Under the pieces are notes generated by a model that was not told the origin of the DNA, did no database searches, and worked only from the letters and a program-made list of their open reading frames with translations. The translations under genes and the position numbers were made by a program. A stretch of DNA of 38,575 nucleotides. Origin: Risungbinella massiliensis. Lineage in GTDB: Bacteria; Bacillota; Bacilli; Thermoactinomycetales; Thermoactinomycetaceae. Shown one piece after another: positions 15,552 through 24,371 of the stretch; position 1 is the stretch's first letter; each line of letters opens with the position of its first letter. The stretch lies in the NCBI RefSeq assembly GCF_000942395.1, contig NZ_LN812102.1:1114144-1152718 (forward strand), in the 5' to 3' direction.

Positions 15552-15595
15552 AAATGCCCATGGAATCTATTAAGATCAAGATTCCAGAGGCATTT
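15552..15595. terminator. Bidirectional terminator between the MocR and rph genes
   Basis: AAATGCC and TGGAATCT pair with AGATTCCA and GGCATTT, with a small internal mismatch and an 11-base loop. A- and T-rich flanks serve both converging genes. Confidence 0.7.
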
Positions 15596-15636
15596 ATCAT
15601 TTATCTTCTTTTCGATTATGAATCTATATTAGACTT

Positions 15637-18309
15637 TCATTCTGATTTTGGTTGATCTAGTATTTGAACATATCCTTCATTACCATCTACTCTTATATAC
15701 TGGCCGTTTTTTATTTTTTTGGTAACATCATCTACACCTGCAACAGCTGGAATTCCATACTCCCGCGCTACTACTGCACCATGAGTCATCAATCCACCTA
15801 CTTCCATGACAAGTGCTTTTGATGAGTGAAATAACGTCGTCCAACCAGGATCAGTAAACGGAGCGATTAGGATCTCTCCTGGTTGAAGGTCAGCTGTTTC
15901 GGGACTGAGCACTACTTTTGCATAACCTTCGACCACTCCAGAGGATACAGGTGTACCAATTAATGCACCAGCGGGGGCTTGAACATCTCGTCTTCTTCCT
16001 GTAATCACTTCCCCTTCACTCGTCATGACTCGTGGAGGAGTAAGCTTCTGATACCGCTCAAATTCCTTTTTCCTTAGATCGATCAACTCTTGGATATTTG
16101 CAGTATAGCGGTTTTCTAGTATCTCGATGATTTCATTTAATTTAAGATAGAAAATATCGTCTCTGTGTTGGAAAATCCTTTGCTTCACCAGTTGATCGGC
16201 TTCTTCCAAAATAGCTCGTTTAAAGAGATCCAGATGCCTCACCAAGATAAATTTCGGATGTTCCCGAGTACCCATGCGATTACGGTAAACGGTAATCAAT
16301 CGTGACATCCATTTTTGTTTCCACATCCCACCACGAGTTTGCTGTAATCGTTGTAGTAACGACTGTGCTGCTTGCTCAGCCTCTATTCTTCCTTGCTCAA
16401 ACTTCTCACGATGTTCCCCAGGTTTTAGATTTTGAATATGGCTAAGAAGCGATGGTACCAACATCGTAGGAATTTCATGCCAGCGTGGTTTGGTGATATC
16501 AATCTCTCCAGGACAACGCATCCCATATTGACTAATAAAACGCTCAAACTCTTTGTGGAATTCTTCCCCACCCTCTACCTGACTCAATTCTTGGTAGAAG
16601 GTAGCCTCTTTTGCGTTCTGGAGATACTCGATCACTTTTGGATATTTTCTAGCTTGATCTGCTAGATCTCCTAGAGCTAACCCCATTTCACTCGTAACAT
16701 TTCCAGGCAGTGATTTATTGAGTAGATGGACTTCTTTGTCATCCCCTAGCCAGCGCTTCGATAAATAGGAAATCAGTTTGGATGTGATCACACCGGAAAG
16801 CGGGTATGTTAACAGATTTTGGACAAGGGTCAAAAGAAGCTTCCCTGCTCTTGCTTGAATCCACTTGATTCTCTTAGCACCTGAAAGTGGCGTGATTTCT
16901 TCTCTGCTTTTTTGAACCATCGTCTCCATATACTCATCACAATGGGCAACAGATCGTGAAGTATCTCGATAAAGAATGCTTTGCATGGTGTTTCGGATAA
17001 TAGGCAATACCAATTGTCGAGCTTTCTTGATCACTTGCTTGTCTAGTACTGCTTCTTTTTGAAACCGTTCGCGCTCCGTGAATTGCATCAAAGCATTACT
17101 AATTAACTCATCAACATTGCTTACTACTTTGGGCACTATTTTTCTGGCTGGTTTCCAATAGAGTAGTGAAGTTGGATTCACAAACAAATGTCCACCAGCA
17201 TCCACCATGACATCACTTTCCGCAGTGATATGTCTTTTCCCAAACGGTGCAATGGTACGCCAAAAAGAAAGAGCCAATGGCTTCATCGCTTCGGTCATCA
17301 TTTGCTGATGCCCAAAGGACAAGAAAACTTGTAGTTTAGAGTCATCTATCATAGTAGGAAGTGGATATAAAGAAGTAATGGGTCGACTTTGCAAAATAAA
17401 TAATTCTCCATCTGCCAACCCCCACTCTATATCTTGCTCTGATCCATAATGCTGTTCAATCTGGTCTCCTAATTTTGCAAGCTCTATTATTTTTTCATCG
17501 GAGAGTGCCTGTTCTTTCTGTTTGTCTTCTGGTACCTCTTGGGTAATGGTCCCACCCTCTGACAGTGCATAAATAGCTACTTTCTTTTCGGCAATCTGCT
17601 TCTTTATGATATTCCCTGAGCGAACTTGATACAGGTCAGCGGACACAATACCCGAAACCAGTGCTTCTCCAAGTCCGTAACTAGCATCGATAGAGATCGT
17701 TTTCCGATGTCCCGAAATAGGATCTGCCGTAAATAGAATTCCTGATATCTCAGGAAACACCATTTTTTGAACTACTACCGATAGAAAGACAGAACGATGA
17801 TTAAATCCATTTTTCATTCGATAGGAAATAGCCCGATCCGTAAATAAGGAGGCCCAGCACTTTTGAACGGCATCAAGGAGTTGCTCTTCGCCTATGACAT
17901 TTAAGTACGTATCTTGTTGCCCTGCAAAAGAGGCCGTTGGCAAATCTTCCGCAGTCGCACTTGAACGTACGGCATAAGCCGCTTTTTCGCCTGCCTTCTT
18001 CCATGCATCGATGATGGCGGATCGGATGTTGTCAGACATCGGCAAGGACTCCATATGATCTCGAATCTGTTTTCCTATGTTTCGAATTGCATCTAATTGA
18101 TCAGGTTCCAACTGTTCTAAAAGACCGAATAACCGATCTATTTCCCCACTTTTTTGGATAAACGAGCGATAACCAGCAGTTGTCACACAAAAACCTGTTG
18201 GTACAGGAAAACCCGCCTTGGTCATTTCCCCTAAGTTAGCACCCTTGCCTCCAACATAAGGTAAGCTTGCTTTATCTATTTCGTCAAAGCTCAATACATA
18301 GGCTGTCAT
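15637..18309 (-). CDS. rph: Rifamycin-inactivating phosphotransferase (PEP synthase/PPDK-like)
   Basis: This 890-residue protein has the three-part layout of rifamycin phosphotransferases: an N-terminal ATP-binding domain (VGGKGANLGEMTKAGFPVP, AVRSSATAEDLPTASFAGQQ, residues to about 315), a long central substrate domain, and a C-terminal swivelling histidine domain with the phospho-carrier His near residue 843 in GGLMTHGAVVAREYG. The Listeria and Bacillus enzymes share this order and many stretches as I remember them, such as GEIDITKPRW-like and LTPPRVMTSEGE. These enzymes split ATP and phosphorylate rifamycins. A true PEP synthase is less likely, given the central domain. Start: ATG 18307-18309, with AAGGATGAT upstream. 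The TetR gene lies 51 bases upstream in the same direction. Confidence 0.88.
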   Translation of the reverse strand: MTAYVLSFDEIDKASLPYVGGKGANLGEMTKAGFPVPTGFCVTTAGYRSFIQKSGEIDRLFGLLEQLEPDQLDAIRNIGKQIRDHMESLPMSDNIRSAIIDAWKKAGEKAAYAVRSSATAEDLPTASFAGQQDTYLNVIGEEQLLDAVQKCWASLFTDRAISYRMKNGFNHRSVFLSVVVQKMVFPEISGILFTADPISGHRKTISIDASYGLGEALVSGIVSADLYQVRSGNIIKKQIAEKKVAIYALSEGGTITQEVPEDKQKEQALSDEKIIELAKLGDQIEQHYGSEQDIEWGLADGELFILQSRPITSLYPLPTMIDDSKLQVFLSFGHQQMMTEAMKPLALSFWRTIAPFGKRHITAESDVMVDAGGHLFVNPTSLLYWKPARKIVPKVVSNVDELISNALMQFTERERFQKEAVLDKQVIKKARQLVLPIIRNTMQSILYRDTSRSVAHCDEYMETMVQKSREEITPLSGAKRIKWIQARAGKLLLTLVQNLLTYPLSGVITSKLISYLSKRWLGDDKEVHLLNKSLPGNVTSEMGLALGDLADQARKYPKVIEYLQNAKEATFYQELSQVEGGEEFHKEFERFISQYGMRCPGEIDITKPRWHEIPTMLVPSLLSHIQNLKPGEHREKFEQGRIEAEQAAQSLLQRLQQTRGGMWKQKWMSRLITVYRNRMGTREHPKFILVRHLDLFKRAILEEADQLVKQRIFQHRDDIFYLKLNEIIEILENRYTANIQELIDLRKKEFERYQKLTPPRVMTSEGEVITGRRRDVQAPAGALIGTPVSSGVVEGYAKVVLSPETADLQPGEILIAPFTDPGWTTLFHSSKALVMEVGGLMTHGAVVAREYGIPAVAGVDDVTKKIKNGQYIRVDGNEGYVQILDQPKSE

Positions 18310-18360
18310 CCAGATCATCCTTTTTTTGTCAAAGATGAATACTTTTGATACTTCATGGTA

Positions 18361-18981
18361 TTACCGAAGGGTTTTCATATATCGACGTACGATCTGATGA
18401 ATCTGTTCCTCATTTGGCGGAGTTGGTGTATGATCCGCCATCAGAAGTCCATCCATGAGAACAAAAGTAAGCAATGGACCAACAAACATACGGGCTGCTA
18501 TCTCGGTATCTTCCACATTGACTACCCTCTGTGCTTGTGCTCGCTCTAACAAAGTAGCAATACTTCCTAAAATTCGTTCTGGTATGGTAGATCGTATAAG
18601 CGCACCTAACTTAGGCAATCGAGTAATTTCTGAGATAATGACTCGTACCAAGGCTAAATATTCTGGCTGCATGAGATTATGGACTAGTTTATGTGCTATA
18701 TTTTGGAGAATCTGCTCTAACTCATCTAGACTACGCAAGGATATATCTTCTACCTCTAATAACTCCCCATGAGAAAAATGGAGAATGAGTTGTTTCAAAA
18801 CATCGACCAACAGATCCTCCTTACTAGCGTAATAACTATACAATGTTTGTTTGGAAACTTTGGCTTCTGTCGTGATGGCGTCCATGCTCGTTGCCGAGAA
18901 TCCATTTTGTAAAAATAGTTGTTTTGCCGTATTCCGAATATGGTCTCGTTTGGCACGTGCTCTAGGGGTAAGATCTGTCAA
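18361..18981 (-). CDS. TetR-family repressor of the rph operon
   Basis: This roughly 206-residue protein begins with a TetR DNA-binding domain: RARAKRDHIRNTAKQLFLQN, GFSATSMDAITTEAKVSKQTLYSYYASKEDLL (residues about 8-60). The C-terminal ligand and dimer domain has the length typical of the family. The start is uncertain: I prefer TTG 18979-18981, 12 bases after GGAG, over a TTG at 19003-19005 that overlaps the operator. It is promoter-proximal to the phosphotransferase gene, so it probably represses both genes and is released by a drug-like ligand; this is inference from position and operator. Confidence 0.87.
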   Translation of the reverse strand: MTDLTPRARAKRDHIRNTAKQLFLQNGFSATSMDAITTEAKVSKQTLYSYYASKEDLLVDVLKQLILHFSHGELLEVEDISLRSLDELEQILQNIAHKLVHNLMQPEYLALVRVIISEITRLPKLGALIRSTIPERILGSIATLLERAQAQRVVNVEDTEIAARMFVGPLLTFVLMDGLLMADHTPTPPNEEQIHQIVRRYMKTLR

Positions 18982-19004
18982 AATAACATTCAACTCCTGA
19001 ATCA

Positions 19005-19052
19005 AACTGTACTGTACAGTTCTATTATATGATTAGTCAGATATTTTGTCAA
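19005..19052 (-). promoter_or_regulatory. Consensus sigma-A promoter with downstream TetR operator
   Basis: On the minus strand TTGACA (19047-19052) and TATAAT (19024-19029) are separated by 17 bases, both perfect consensus. Immediately downstream, AACTGTAC-T-GTACAGTT (19005-19021) is a perfect inverted repeat. A repressor bound there would block initiation of the TetR-rph operon. Confidence 0.8.
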
Positions 19053-19071
19053 AAAGTACCCAATAAAAAAA

Positions 19072-19098
19072 GCAATCCCTCCTAACCGAGAGATTGCA
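19072..19098 (-). terminator. Terminator of the LolA-like pseudogene
   Basis: On the minus strand GCAATCTCTC pairs with GAGGGATTGC (one G-T pair) and is followed by seven T residues. Confidence 0.75.
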
Positions 19099-19115
19099 GA
19101 AACATTTATCTATTT

Positions 19116-19450
19116 TAACCGTTGACGGTAACGTTTTGCCAACCTTGAGATTCCATTGTGGAAAACTTACTTTTGTTAACTCCTTTGTTGAACTCGATGT
19201 TCGTAACATTGATAAAATAGACTGTCTTCCCACTTGAATCTTTTCCTTCTCATTTCAGCAAGACACCTGTTGCAGTATCCACCCACATTTGATAAGTAGT
19301 GGCACCGAGCTTTTTGCCCATATACTTATCATGTTTTCCTTCGAGTACCGTGACATTGCGATGGAACATCTTCTCATGCCCCACTACTCGGTTATCCGAG
19401 TTCGTCAGCCAAAAAGCATAGTTTTGCGGAAGTGCCACTTCACTTTTAAT
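19116..19450 (-). pseudogene. Remnant of a LolA/RseB-like lipoprotein carrier-type gene
   Basis: The minus strand reads LPQNYAFWLTNSDNRVVG, then EGKHDKYMGKKLGATTYQMW and VDTATGVLLK, then a TGA stop (19247-19249), and continues in the same frame EGKDSSGKTVYFINVTNIEF to a final TAA at 19116. The stop probably replaces a tryptophan codon. The 5' part of the gene is missing: an in-frame TAG lies shortly upstream and no start with a ribosome site is present. The pattern resembles the C-terminal half of Gram-positive LolA-like or sigma-factor-regulatory lipoproteins. The terminator is still intact. Confidence 0.7.
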
Positions 19451-19473
19451 ACATATCTAACTCCGTTTCTCTT

Positions 19474-19842
19474 CTACTTCAATATGCTTAACTTTTCAAA
19501 CGCTTGTTGTTCTGTTGGTAAGAAAAAGATATCGTTCCCACTGTTACATTCATAGATGAAATCTTGTAAGCTTTGACTTGAATACGAAGAAAAATCTCCA
19601 ATAATGGCAACCTTCACCCGATAATTGATGAACTTCTGAAGGATTTCACCTGCAAGGCGTGTTTTCAAATCGAAAAAGCTTTCGCTTAGTAACGATTTAT
19701 TTATAACCATACGATTACAGTCTGTTTCATATTGTACAGTTGCCATCAAATCCAATGCTGACTGAACATCTCGTATAAATATCTCACCACTTCTCACGAC
19801 AGCAATATTTCCCCCACCTACTTCTACCTTCTCAATCTTCAT
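19474..19842 (-). CDS. DUF4180 protein
   Basis: This 122-residue protein matches the DUF4180 family: an N-terminal strand VEVGGGNIAVVRSGEIFIRD, a helix QSALDLMATVQYETDCNRMV, the central segment SESFFDLKTRLAGEILQKF and VKVAIIGDFSSYSSQSLQDF near the end. The fold resembles STAS-type domains, and the function is unknown. The start ATG 19840-19842 has AGGAGGGTGATT directly upstream; an upstream in-frame extension is discarded for that reason. It stands alone, flanked by a pseudogene and by immunity-like genes. Confidence 0.85.
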   Translation of the reverse strand: MKIEKVEVGGGNIAVVRSGEIFIRDVQSALDLMATVQYETDCNRMVINKSLLSESFFDLKTRLAGEILQKFINYRVKVAIIGDFSSYSSQSLQDFIYECNSGNDIFFLPTEQQAFEKLSILK

Positions 19843-19940
19843 AATCACCCTCCTAGTTAACTTATCTATCACTAAGCAATACTTTTTCTTTTCCTCTAGT
19901 TTGCAATATGACTAAATACTATCCTTCATGATGGTAACCA

Positions 19941-20150
19941 TTATAGCTCGATCAAAAAGGGAACCGCACGAGCTGCCGCTTCATAAACAGCCTCTTCGTA
20001 CAAGATACTACTGTATAACATTCTCCAAACGTTTTTACGTACATTTGGATCTAATGAAGTTATACCTTGTAGGAGATCAGGGACATCTGTTGCATATCCA
20101 TATGAATGAACCAAACTGCTCCAGTCTATCTGATCTAATTTTTCTAACAT
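19941..20150 (-). CDS. Truncated HEAT-repeat protein
   Basis: This 69-residue ORF reads MLEKLDQIDWSSLVHSYGYA, TDVPDLLQGITSLDPNVRKN and EAAARAVPFLIEL. It matches only the N-terminal region of HEAT-repeat proteins that are usually several times longer and are frequent in immunity-type gene clusters. A stop follows directly after FLIEL and no further repeats are encoded downstream in any frame I checked, so it is probably a remnant. The ATG at 20148-20150 has AAGGGAA upstream and lies 13 bases after the stop of the CDI immunity gene, so the two are probably co-transcribed. Confidence 0.55.
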   Translation of the reverse strand: MLEKLDQIDWSSLVHSYGYATDVPDLLQGITSLDPNVRKNVWRMLYSSILYEEAVYEAAARAVPFLIEL

Positions 20151-20163
20151 GATTCCCTTTTCT

Positions 20164-20535
20164 CTAGCCTCTAGCAGATTGAAATATCTCGATAAAATGT
20201 TCGATATCTAATAGGAGGTAGTCTAGCTCATCTTTGTAGCTAGGAAACTGTTCCCAAAAATGATCTTTCACTTGAAGCACTGCTATCAATAAATCACCTT
20301 TATAAAAATTCCCTTCGAGTAATGGACTCATCTTTAACTTTTCTAGCGCAATTGGGATTAAAAACGGAAGTCCGATCTGTTGTGATATCATCACTCTCAA
20401 ATCCTCGATGTCGAATTGTTCGATAGGTTTTTTTCTTAGTTTCTCACATTTTTCGATCAACGAAGATCGGAAATCAGATGGTTCCCAAACCTCATTTTCC
20501 AGTTGTTCCAACGAGAGTGTGCGATCATCTTCCAT
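20164..20535 (-). CDS. Contact-dependent growth inhibition (CDI)-type immunity protein
   Basis: This 123-residue protein resembles the CdiI immunity family: LEQLENEVWEPSDFRSSLIE, CEKLRKKPIEQFDIEDLRVM, ISQQIGLPFLIPIALEKL and GNFYKGDLLIAVLQV in the expected order. Such proteins bind and neutralise the toxin tip of a contact-dependent or polymorphic toxin. The ATG at 20533-20535 has GGAGGAG upstream. No toxin gene is present in the window, so this is an orphan immunity gene, perhaps acquired for protection against neighbours. A truncated HEAT gene follows it. Confidence 0.8.
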   Translation of the reverse strand: MEDDRTLSLEQLENEVWEPSDFRSSLIEKCEKLRKKPIEQFDIEDLRVMISQQIGLPFLIPIALEKLKMSPLLEGNFYKGDLLIAVLQVKDHFWEQFPSYKDELDYLLLDIEHFIEIFQSARG

Positions 20536-20643
20536 GTTATTCTCCTCCTCTATTAAAATCCTCTATTATTCCATCATTCAATACAAGATCTCTATTCATT
20601 TGTTATAATATTACAACAACTCATAAATGGAGGGTCTATTTCG

Positions 20644-21204
20644 ATGGCAAAAAGATCGAAAAGAGAGAAAGCCTGGCGAGATGATCCAGGTGGCTACGAT
20701 ATTGAACGTGGAAGTACGATTGAGCATTACGATCGTGATGGTAACTTAATCGGAAAAAGCAAACAACGTGGTGGCAGAAATAGCGAAGAATGGGACCGCT
20801 TTGATGATAAAGGCAAGCGAGTAGAGCGAAAATATAATCGGGAAAGTAAATCGGGTGGTGGCTGCTATCTCACTACTGCTTGTGTAGAGTACCAAGGGCT
20901 GCCAGACAACTGCTATGAATTAGAAACTCTTCGTCGCTACCGTGATAATTATTTACTAAGTACATCAGAGGGGCAAAAAGAAGTAGAGTCATACTACCAG
21001 ATCTCTCCTACCATGGTAGATCGAATCAAACAACGTTCTAATCAGGCTGACATCTACCAAAAAATCTATCAAGAATTGGTTAGTCCTACAGTAAGGTTAA
21101 TCGAATCGGGGCAAAATGAGGAGGCATATCGTCACTATAAACGATATGTAGAGAGCCTAAACAATGAGTTGTCTCCAGTACGCGTTTCCAAAAATGAAGA
21201 ATAA
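20644..21204 (+). CDS. CFI-box-CTERM domain protein
   Basis: This 186-residue protein has a very hydrophilic N-terminal half (residues 1-70, with SKREKAWRDDPGGYDIERGS and repeated charged Gly-rich segments that include a YDRDGNLIGKS motif of the kind seen near polymorphic-toxin linkers). From about residue 72 it has the CFI-box-type motif GGGCYLTTACVEYQGLPDN, with Tyr in place of Phe, followed by CYELETLRRYRDNYLLST. The function of this family is not known. The ATG at 20644 has GGAGG ten bases upstream. It is divergent from the CDI-type immunity gene, and a repeat copy follows its stop within 10 bases. Confidence 0.75.
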   Translation: MAKRSKREKAWRDDPGGYDIERGSTIEHYDRDGNLIGKSKQRGGRNSEEWDRFDDKGKRVERKYNRESKSGGGCYLTTACVEYQGLPDNCYELETLRRYRDNYLLSTSEGQKEVESYYQISPTMVDRIKQRSNQADIYQKIYQELVSPTVRLIESGQNEEAYRHYKRYVESLNNELSPVRVSKNEE

Positions 21205-21214
21205 CAAATGTTAT

Positions 21215-21285
21215 ATAGCTTGTTGTATTAATCCAAGTTAAGCATAGGCGCGACTCTGGCTTTGGGTTCATTATGCAACATGCTC
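21215..21285 (-). repeat. MITE-like repeat, copy B (short form)
   Basis: Read on the minus strand it starts GAGCATGTTGCATAATGAAC and ends AATACAACAAGCTAT, about 71 bases. It aligns with copy C along its length and with both ends of copy A. Confidence 0.75.
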
Positions 21286-21304
21286 GATATAAATAAAACA
21301 TACA

Positions 21305-21340
21305 CGGAGAAAGAGATGGTCGATCTCTTTCTTCGTTTTT
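21305..21340 (+). terminator. Rho-independent terminator
   Basis: CGGAGAAAGAGAT pairs with ATCTCTTTCTTCG (one G-T pair) around GGTCG, followed by a T-run. It would end transcription from the CFI-box gene. Confidence 0.75.
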
Positions 21341-21438
21341 TTATGAGAAGTAGTTACAAAATGAAATATTTCGGATTGCGAAAAATACAAAGAAGCCCTA
21401 TAATTTCCTAAGAATTCATAGAGAAAGGGAGACAATCC

Positions 21439-22629
21439 TTGCTAAATCAATGGTCTGATCAAAGGTTTAAAATATTGCTTCTCATCGTCGTCATAACGGG
21501 CTTGTCACAAGGGTTGTTAATCCCACTACTTACTACTGTTTTAGAACAACAAGGTACATCTTCAAGTATGAATGGGCTAAGTGCAGCCTCCCTCTATGTG
21601 GGGATCTTTTTGATGTCTTTTTTTTGTCCATGGGTCGTGAAAAAGCTCGGATACCGCACAAGTATTTTAATCGGTCTAGGAATCGTCAGTGGGGCTATTT
21701 TCCTATTCCCTCTTTATGTAAACATTTGGGCTTGGAGTCTTCTACGATTTGCTGTCGGAATCGGGGATAGTTTACTCCATTACGCAACACAACTTTGGAT
21801 TACTACAACTGCTCCTGCCGATGTACGAGGTAAGCGGATTTCCCAATATGGTTTTTGTTATGGATTAGGCTTTGGGATTGGTCCGTTGGGAATGATTTTA
21901 TCCAATTATGGGTTTACAGTCCCATTTATCATTTTAGAAATACTACTATTGATCACAATTTTCTTTACGCTGCGTTTGGAAAGCGGAGTTGCTCACACCG
22001 AAACACCTACCAAGAAAAACAGAGAAGGTCAATTTCTATCCATTTATCGGGTTGGACTGGTCGCCTTATGTCCACCTTTATTGTATGGTTTCTTGGAAGC
22101 CGCAATAGCTGGTTCCTTTCCAGTATACGGACTCCGAAACGGTATTGCTGAAGAATGGATTTCGATATTGATCAGTGCATTTGTTTGGGGAAGTTTGTTA
22201 TTCCAAGTCCCCCTCGGTATGCTGGGCGACAAATGGGGCAGAAAAAGATTGCTCCAAACTGTTTGTACGATCGGAGCGATTGGTATGATCGCCATCCCGT
22301 TCCTTGGCTCGAATGAATGGCTGTTATTTTTCGCCTTTCTCATGATCGGTGGGCTAGTAGGCTCCTTATTCTCACTTGGCTTAGCCTATCTAACTGACCT
22401 ATTGCCAGTTCAACTACTAGCAACTGGAAATATGATCGCTTCTGTTCATTTCAGCTTGGGAAGTATGCTAGGTCCTTATACTGGTGGAACACTGATCCAA
22501 CATTTTGGTGGAGAGGTTCTTTTCTATACGATTGCCTTCTATCTCCTCTTGTTTGTTGCTTTGACCTTTGTGTATCGTCCTCATCGACTTGCGCAAACGG
22601 AACCTCCCTCACAAAAACAAGCTATCTAG
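21439..22629 (+). CDS. MFS transporter
   Basis: This 396-residue protein has about 12 hydrophobic segments and typical major-facilitator motifs: the loop 2-3 motif, degenerate, in VVKKLGYRTSILIGLGI, and a second-half copy as GMLGDKWGRKRLLQTV. The segment GLGFGIGPLGMIL is close to the antiporter motif C of drug exporters. It would move a small molecule across the cytoplasmic membrane using the proton gradient; the substrate is unknown. The start is the TTG at 21439, preceded by AAAGGGAGA. It is monocistronic, with terminators on both sides. Confidence 0.9.
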   Translation: MLNQWSDQRFKILLLIVVITGLSQGLLIPLLTTVLEQQGTSSSMNGLSAASLYVGIFLMSFFCPWVVKKLGYRTSILIGLGIVSGAIFLFPLYVNIWAWSLLRFAVGIGDSLLHYATQLWITTTAPADVRGKRISQYGFCYGLGFGIGPLGMILSNYGFTVPFIILEILLLITIFFTLRLESGVAHTETPTKKNREGQFLSIYRVGLVALCPPLLYGFLEAAIAGSFPVYGLRNGIAEEWISILISAFVWGSLLFQVPLGMLGDKWGRKRLLQTVCTIGAIGMIAIPFLGSNEWLLFFAFLMIGGLVGSLFSLGLAYLTDLLPVQLLATGNMIASVHFSLGSMLGPYTGGTLIQHFGGEVLFYTIAFYLLLFVALTFVYRPHRLAQTEPPSQKQAI

Positions 22630-22631
22630 AT

Positions 22632-22669
22632 AAGGTGACTTCTGAGCAGACCAGGAGTCACCTTTTTTT
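22632..22669 (+). terminator. Terminator of the MFS gene
   Basis: AAGGTGACT pairs with AGTCACCTT and is followed by a run of T. Confidence 0.8.
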
Positions 22670-22764
22670 ATAGTGCGATCAATTTTGTGCTAAACAATAT
22701 CACATCTATCATAGGCTAACTTATCATCTAGAATTCTAAGTATCTTTTTATAATCCTTCTTTAT

Positions 22765-22779
22765 TTATATTAATTATAA
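22765..22779. promoter_or_regulatory. PerR box of katA
   Basis: TTATATTAATTATAA differs at one position from the PerR consensus TTATAATnATTATAA. It lies 73 bases before the katA start, where the peroxide repressor PerR would bind. Confidence 0.75.
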
Positions 22780-22852
22780 AAAAGTATTGATTTTATATTG
22801 AGAGATGTTATCATTTTGTTATAACAATAATTCTTATGAGGTGATCTTCCAT

Positions 22853-24304
22853 ATGAGTAACGGCAAGAAGCTTACAACTAGCTGGGGCGCTCCAGTTGGG
22901 GATAATCAAAACTCCATGACAGCCGGTTCCCGCGGACCAACTTTAATCCAAGATGTTCACCTTTTAGAGAAACTGGCACATTTCAACAGAGAACGTGTTC
23001 CTGAGCGTGTTGTTCATGCAAAAGGTGCTGGAGCACATGGCTATTTTGAAGTAACCAATGATGTATCCAAATATACAAAAGCGAACTTTTTATCTGAGGT
23101 AGGAAAACGCACTCCTATGTTTATCCGTTTCTCTACCGTAGCTGGTGAACTCGGCTCCGCAGATACCGTTCGTGATCCTCGTGGCTTCGCCGTGAAATTT
23201 TATACCGAAGAAGGAAACTACGACTTAGTTGGGAACAACACCCCTGTCTTCTTCATTCGGGATGCGATCAAATTCCCTGACTTTATCCATACACAAAAAC
23301 GTCATCCACAAACTCACTTGAAAAACCCTAATGCAGTGTGGGATTTCTGGTCTCTATCTCCTGAATCCTTGCACCAAGTAACGATCCTTATGTCGGACCG
23401 TGGTATCCCAGCAACCTTGCGCCATATGCATGGTTTCGGAAGCCATACCTTTAAATGGGTCAACGCAGAAGGTCAAGGTGTTTGGGTCAAATATCACTTC
23501 AAAACAGAACAAGGCGTCAAAAACCTAGATGTGGAACTCGCAGCAAAACTAGCAGGAGAAAACCCTGATTACCATACAGAAGATTTGTTCAATGCTATCG
23601 AAAATGGCGACTATCCTGCATGGAAACTCTATGTGCAAATCATGCCACTAGAAGATGCGAATACCTACCGCTTCGATCCATTCGATGTAACCAAAGTATG
23701 GTCACAAAAAGACTATCCACTGATCGAAGTAGGTCGCATGGTATTAAACAAAAACCCAGAAAACTACTTTGCAGAAGTAGAACAAGCAACCTTCTCTCCT
23801 GGAAACTTTGTACCAGGTATCGAAGCTTCTCCAGACAAAATGCTCCAAGGACGTCTGTTCGCATACTCCGATGCTCATCGTTATCGTGTGGGTGCTAACC
23901 ATAATGCATTGCCAATCAACCGTCCAAAATCAGAAGTGAATAACAATCAGCGTGATGGATTTATGCGTCCAGATTCCAATGGTGGCTCCTCCGTCTACTA
24001 CGAACCAAATAGCTTTGGCGGAGCAACGGAATCAGCCCAAGATAAAACCTCTAGCTTTGAAGTATCCGGATTCGCAGATAGCGTAGGCTATGATCATCAT
24101 GACCACTATACCCAAGCAGGTGATCTATACCGTCTGATGAGCGAAGAAGAACGTGCTCGCCTAGTGGCAAATATCGTCGGTGCGATGAAACCAGTCGAAA
24201 GCGACGAAATAAAAATTCGCCAAATCAAACACTTCTACAAAGCAGACCCAGAATATGGTACACGCGTTGCAGAAGGACTTGGCCTAGCAGTGCCACAAGT
24301 TTGA
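22853..24304 (+). CDS. katA: Vegetative-type monofunctional catalase KatA
   Basis: This 483-residue clade 3 catalase converts hydrogen peroxide to water and oxygen in the cytoplasm. The distal haem histidine is H55 in [15 protein letters not shown], the haem-pocket asparagine is in [12 protein letters not shown], and the proximal tyrosine ligand is Y338 in [15 protein letters not shown]. The sequence follows Bacillus subtilis KatA over most of its length, from memory, and has the same size. I chose ATG 22853 because GAGGTGAT precedes it and the product then begins [17 protein letters not shown]; the in-frame upstream extension is not family-like. A PerR box upstream indicates peroxide induction. 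A shared terminator follows. Confidence 0.96.
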   Translation: MSNGKKLTTSWGAPVGDNQNSMTAGSRGPTLIQDVHLLEKLAHFNRERVPERVVHAKGAGAHGYFEVTNDVSKYTKANFLSEVGKRTPMFIRFSTVAGELGSADTVRDPRGFAVKFYTEEGNYDLVGNNTPVFFIRDAIKFPDFIHTQKRHPQTHLKNPNAVWDFWSLSPESLHQVTILMSDRGIPATLRHMHGFGSHTFKWVNAEGQGVWVKYHFKTEQGVKNLDVELAAKLAGENPDYHTEDLFNAIENGDYPAWKLYVQIMPLEDANTYRFDPFDVTKVWSQKDYPLIEVGRMVLNKNPENYFAEVEQATFSPGNFVPGIEASPDKMLQGRLFAYSDAHRYRVGANHNALPINRPKSEVNNNQRDGFMRPDSNGGSSVYYEPNSFGGATESAQDKTSSFEVSGFADSVGYDHHDHYTQAGDLYRLMSEEERARLVANIVGAMKPVESDEIKIRQIKHFYKADPEYGTRVAEGLGLAVPQV

Positions 24305-24334
24305 TTCGGCTTTATAAAATAGATCAATAGATAA

Positions 24335-24371
24335 ACAAAGACCATCCCTGAAATTTAGGGATGGTCTTTGT
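24335..24371. terminator. Bidirectional terminator between katA and the helicase gene
   Basis: A perfect 15-base stem, ACAAAGACCATCCCT/AGGGATGGTCTTTGT with a seven-base loop, ends exactly one base before the helicase stop codon. It serves both converging genes. Confidence 0.85.

Noticed and set aside
19033-19233. Minus-strand ORF of 66 codons as a separate gene
   Set aside because: The plausible protein signal in this stretch is in another frame, as the continuation of the LolA-like remnant past its TGA.
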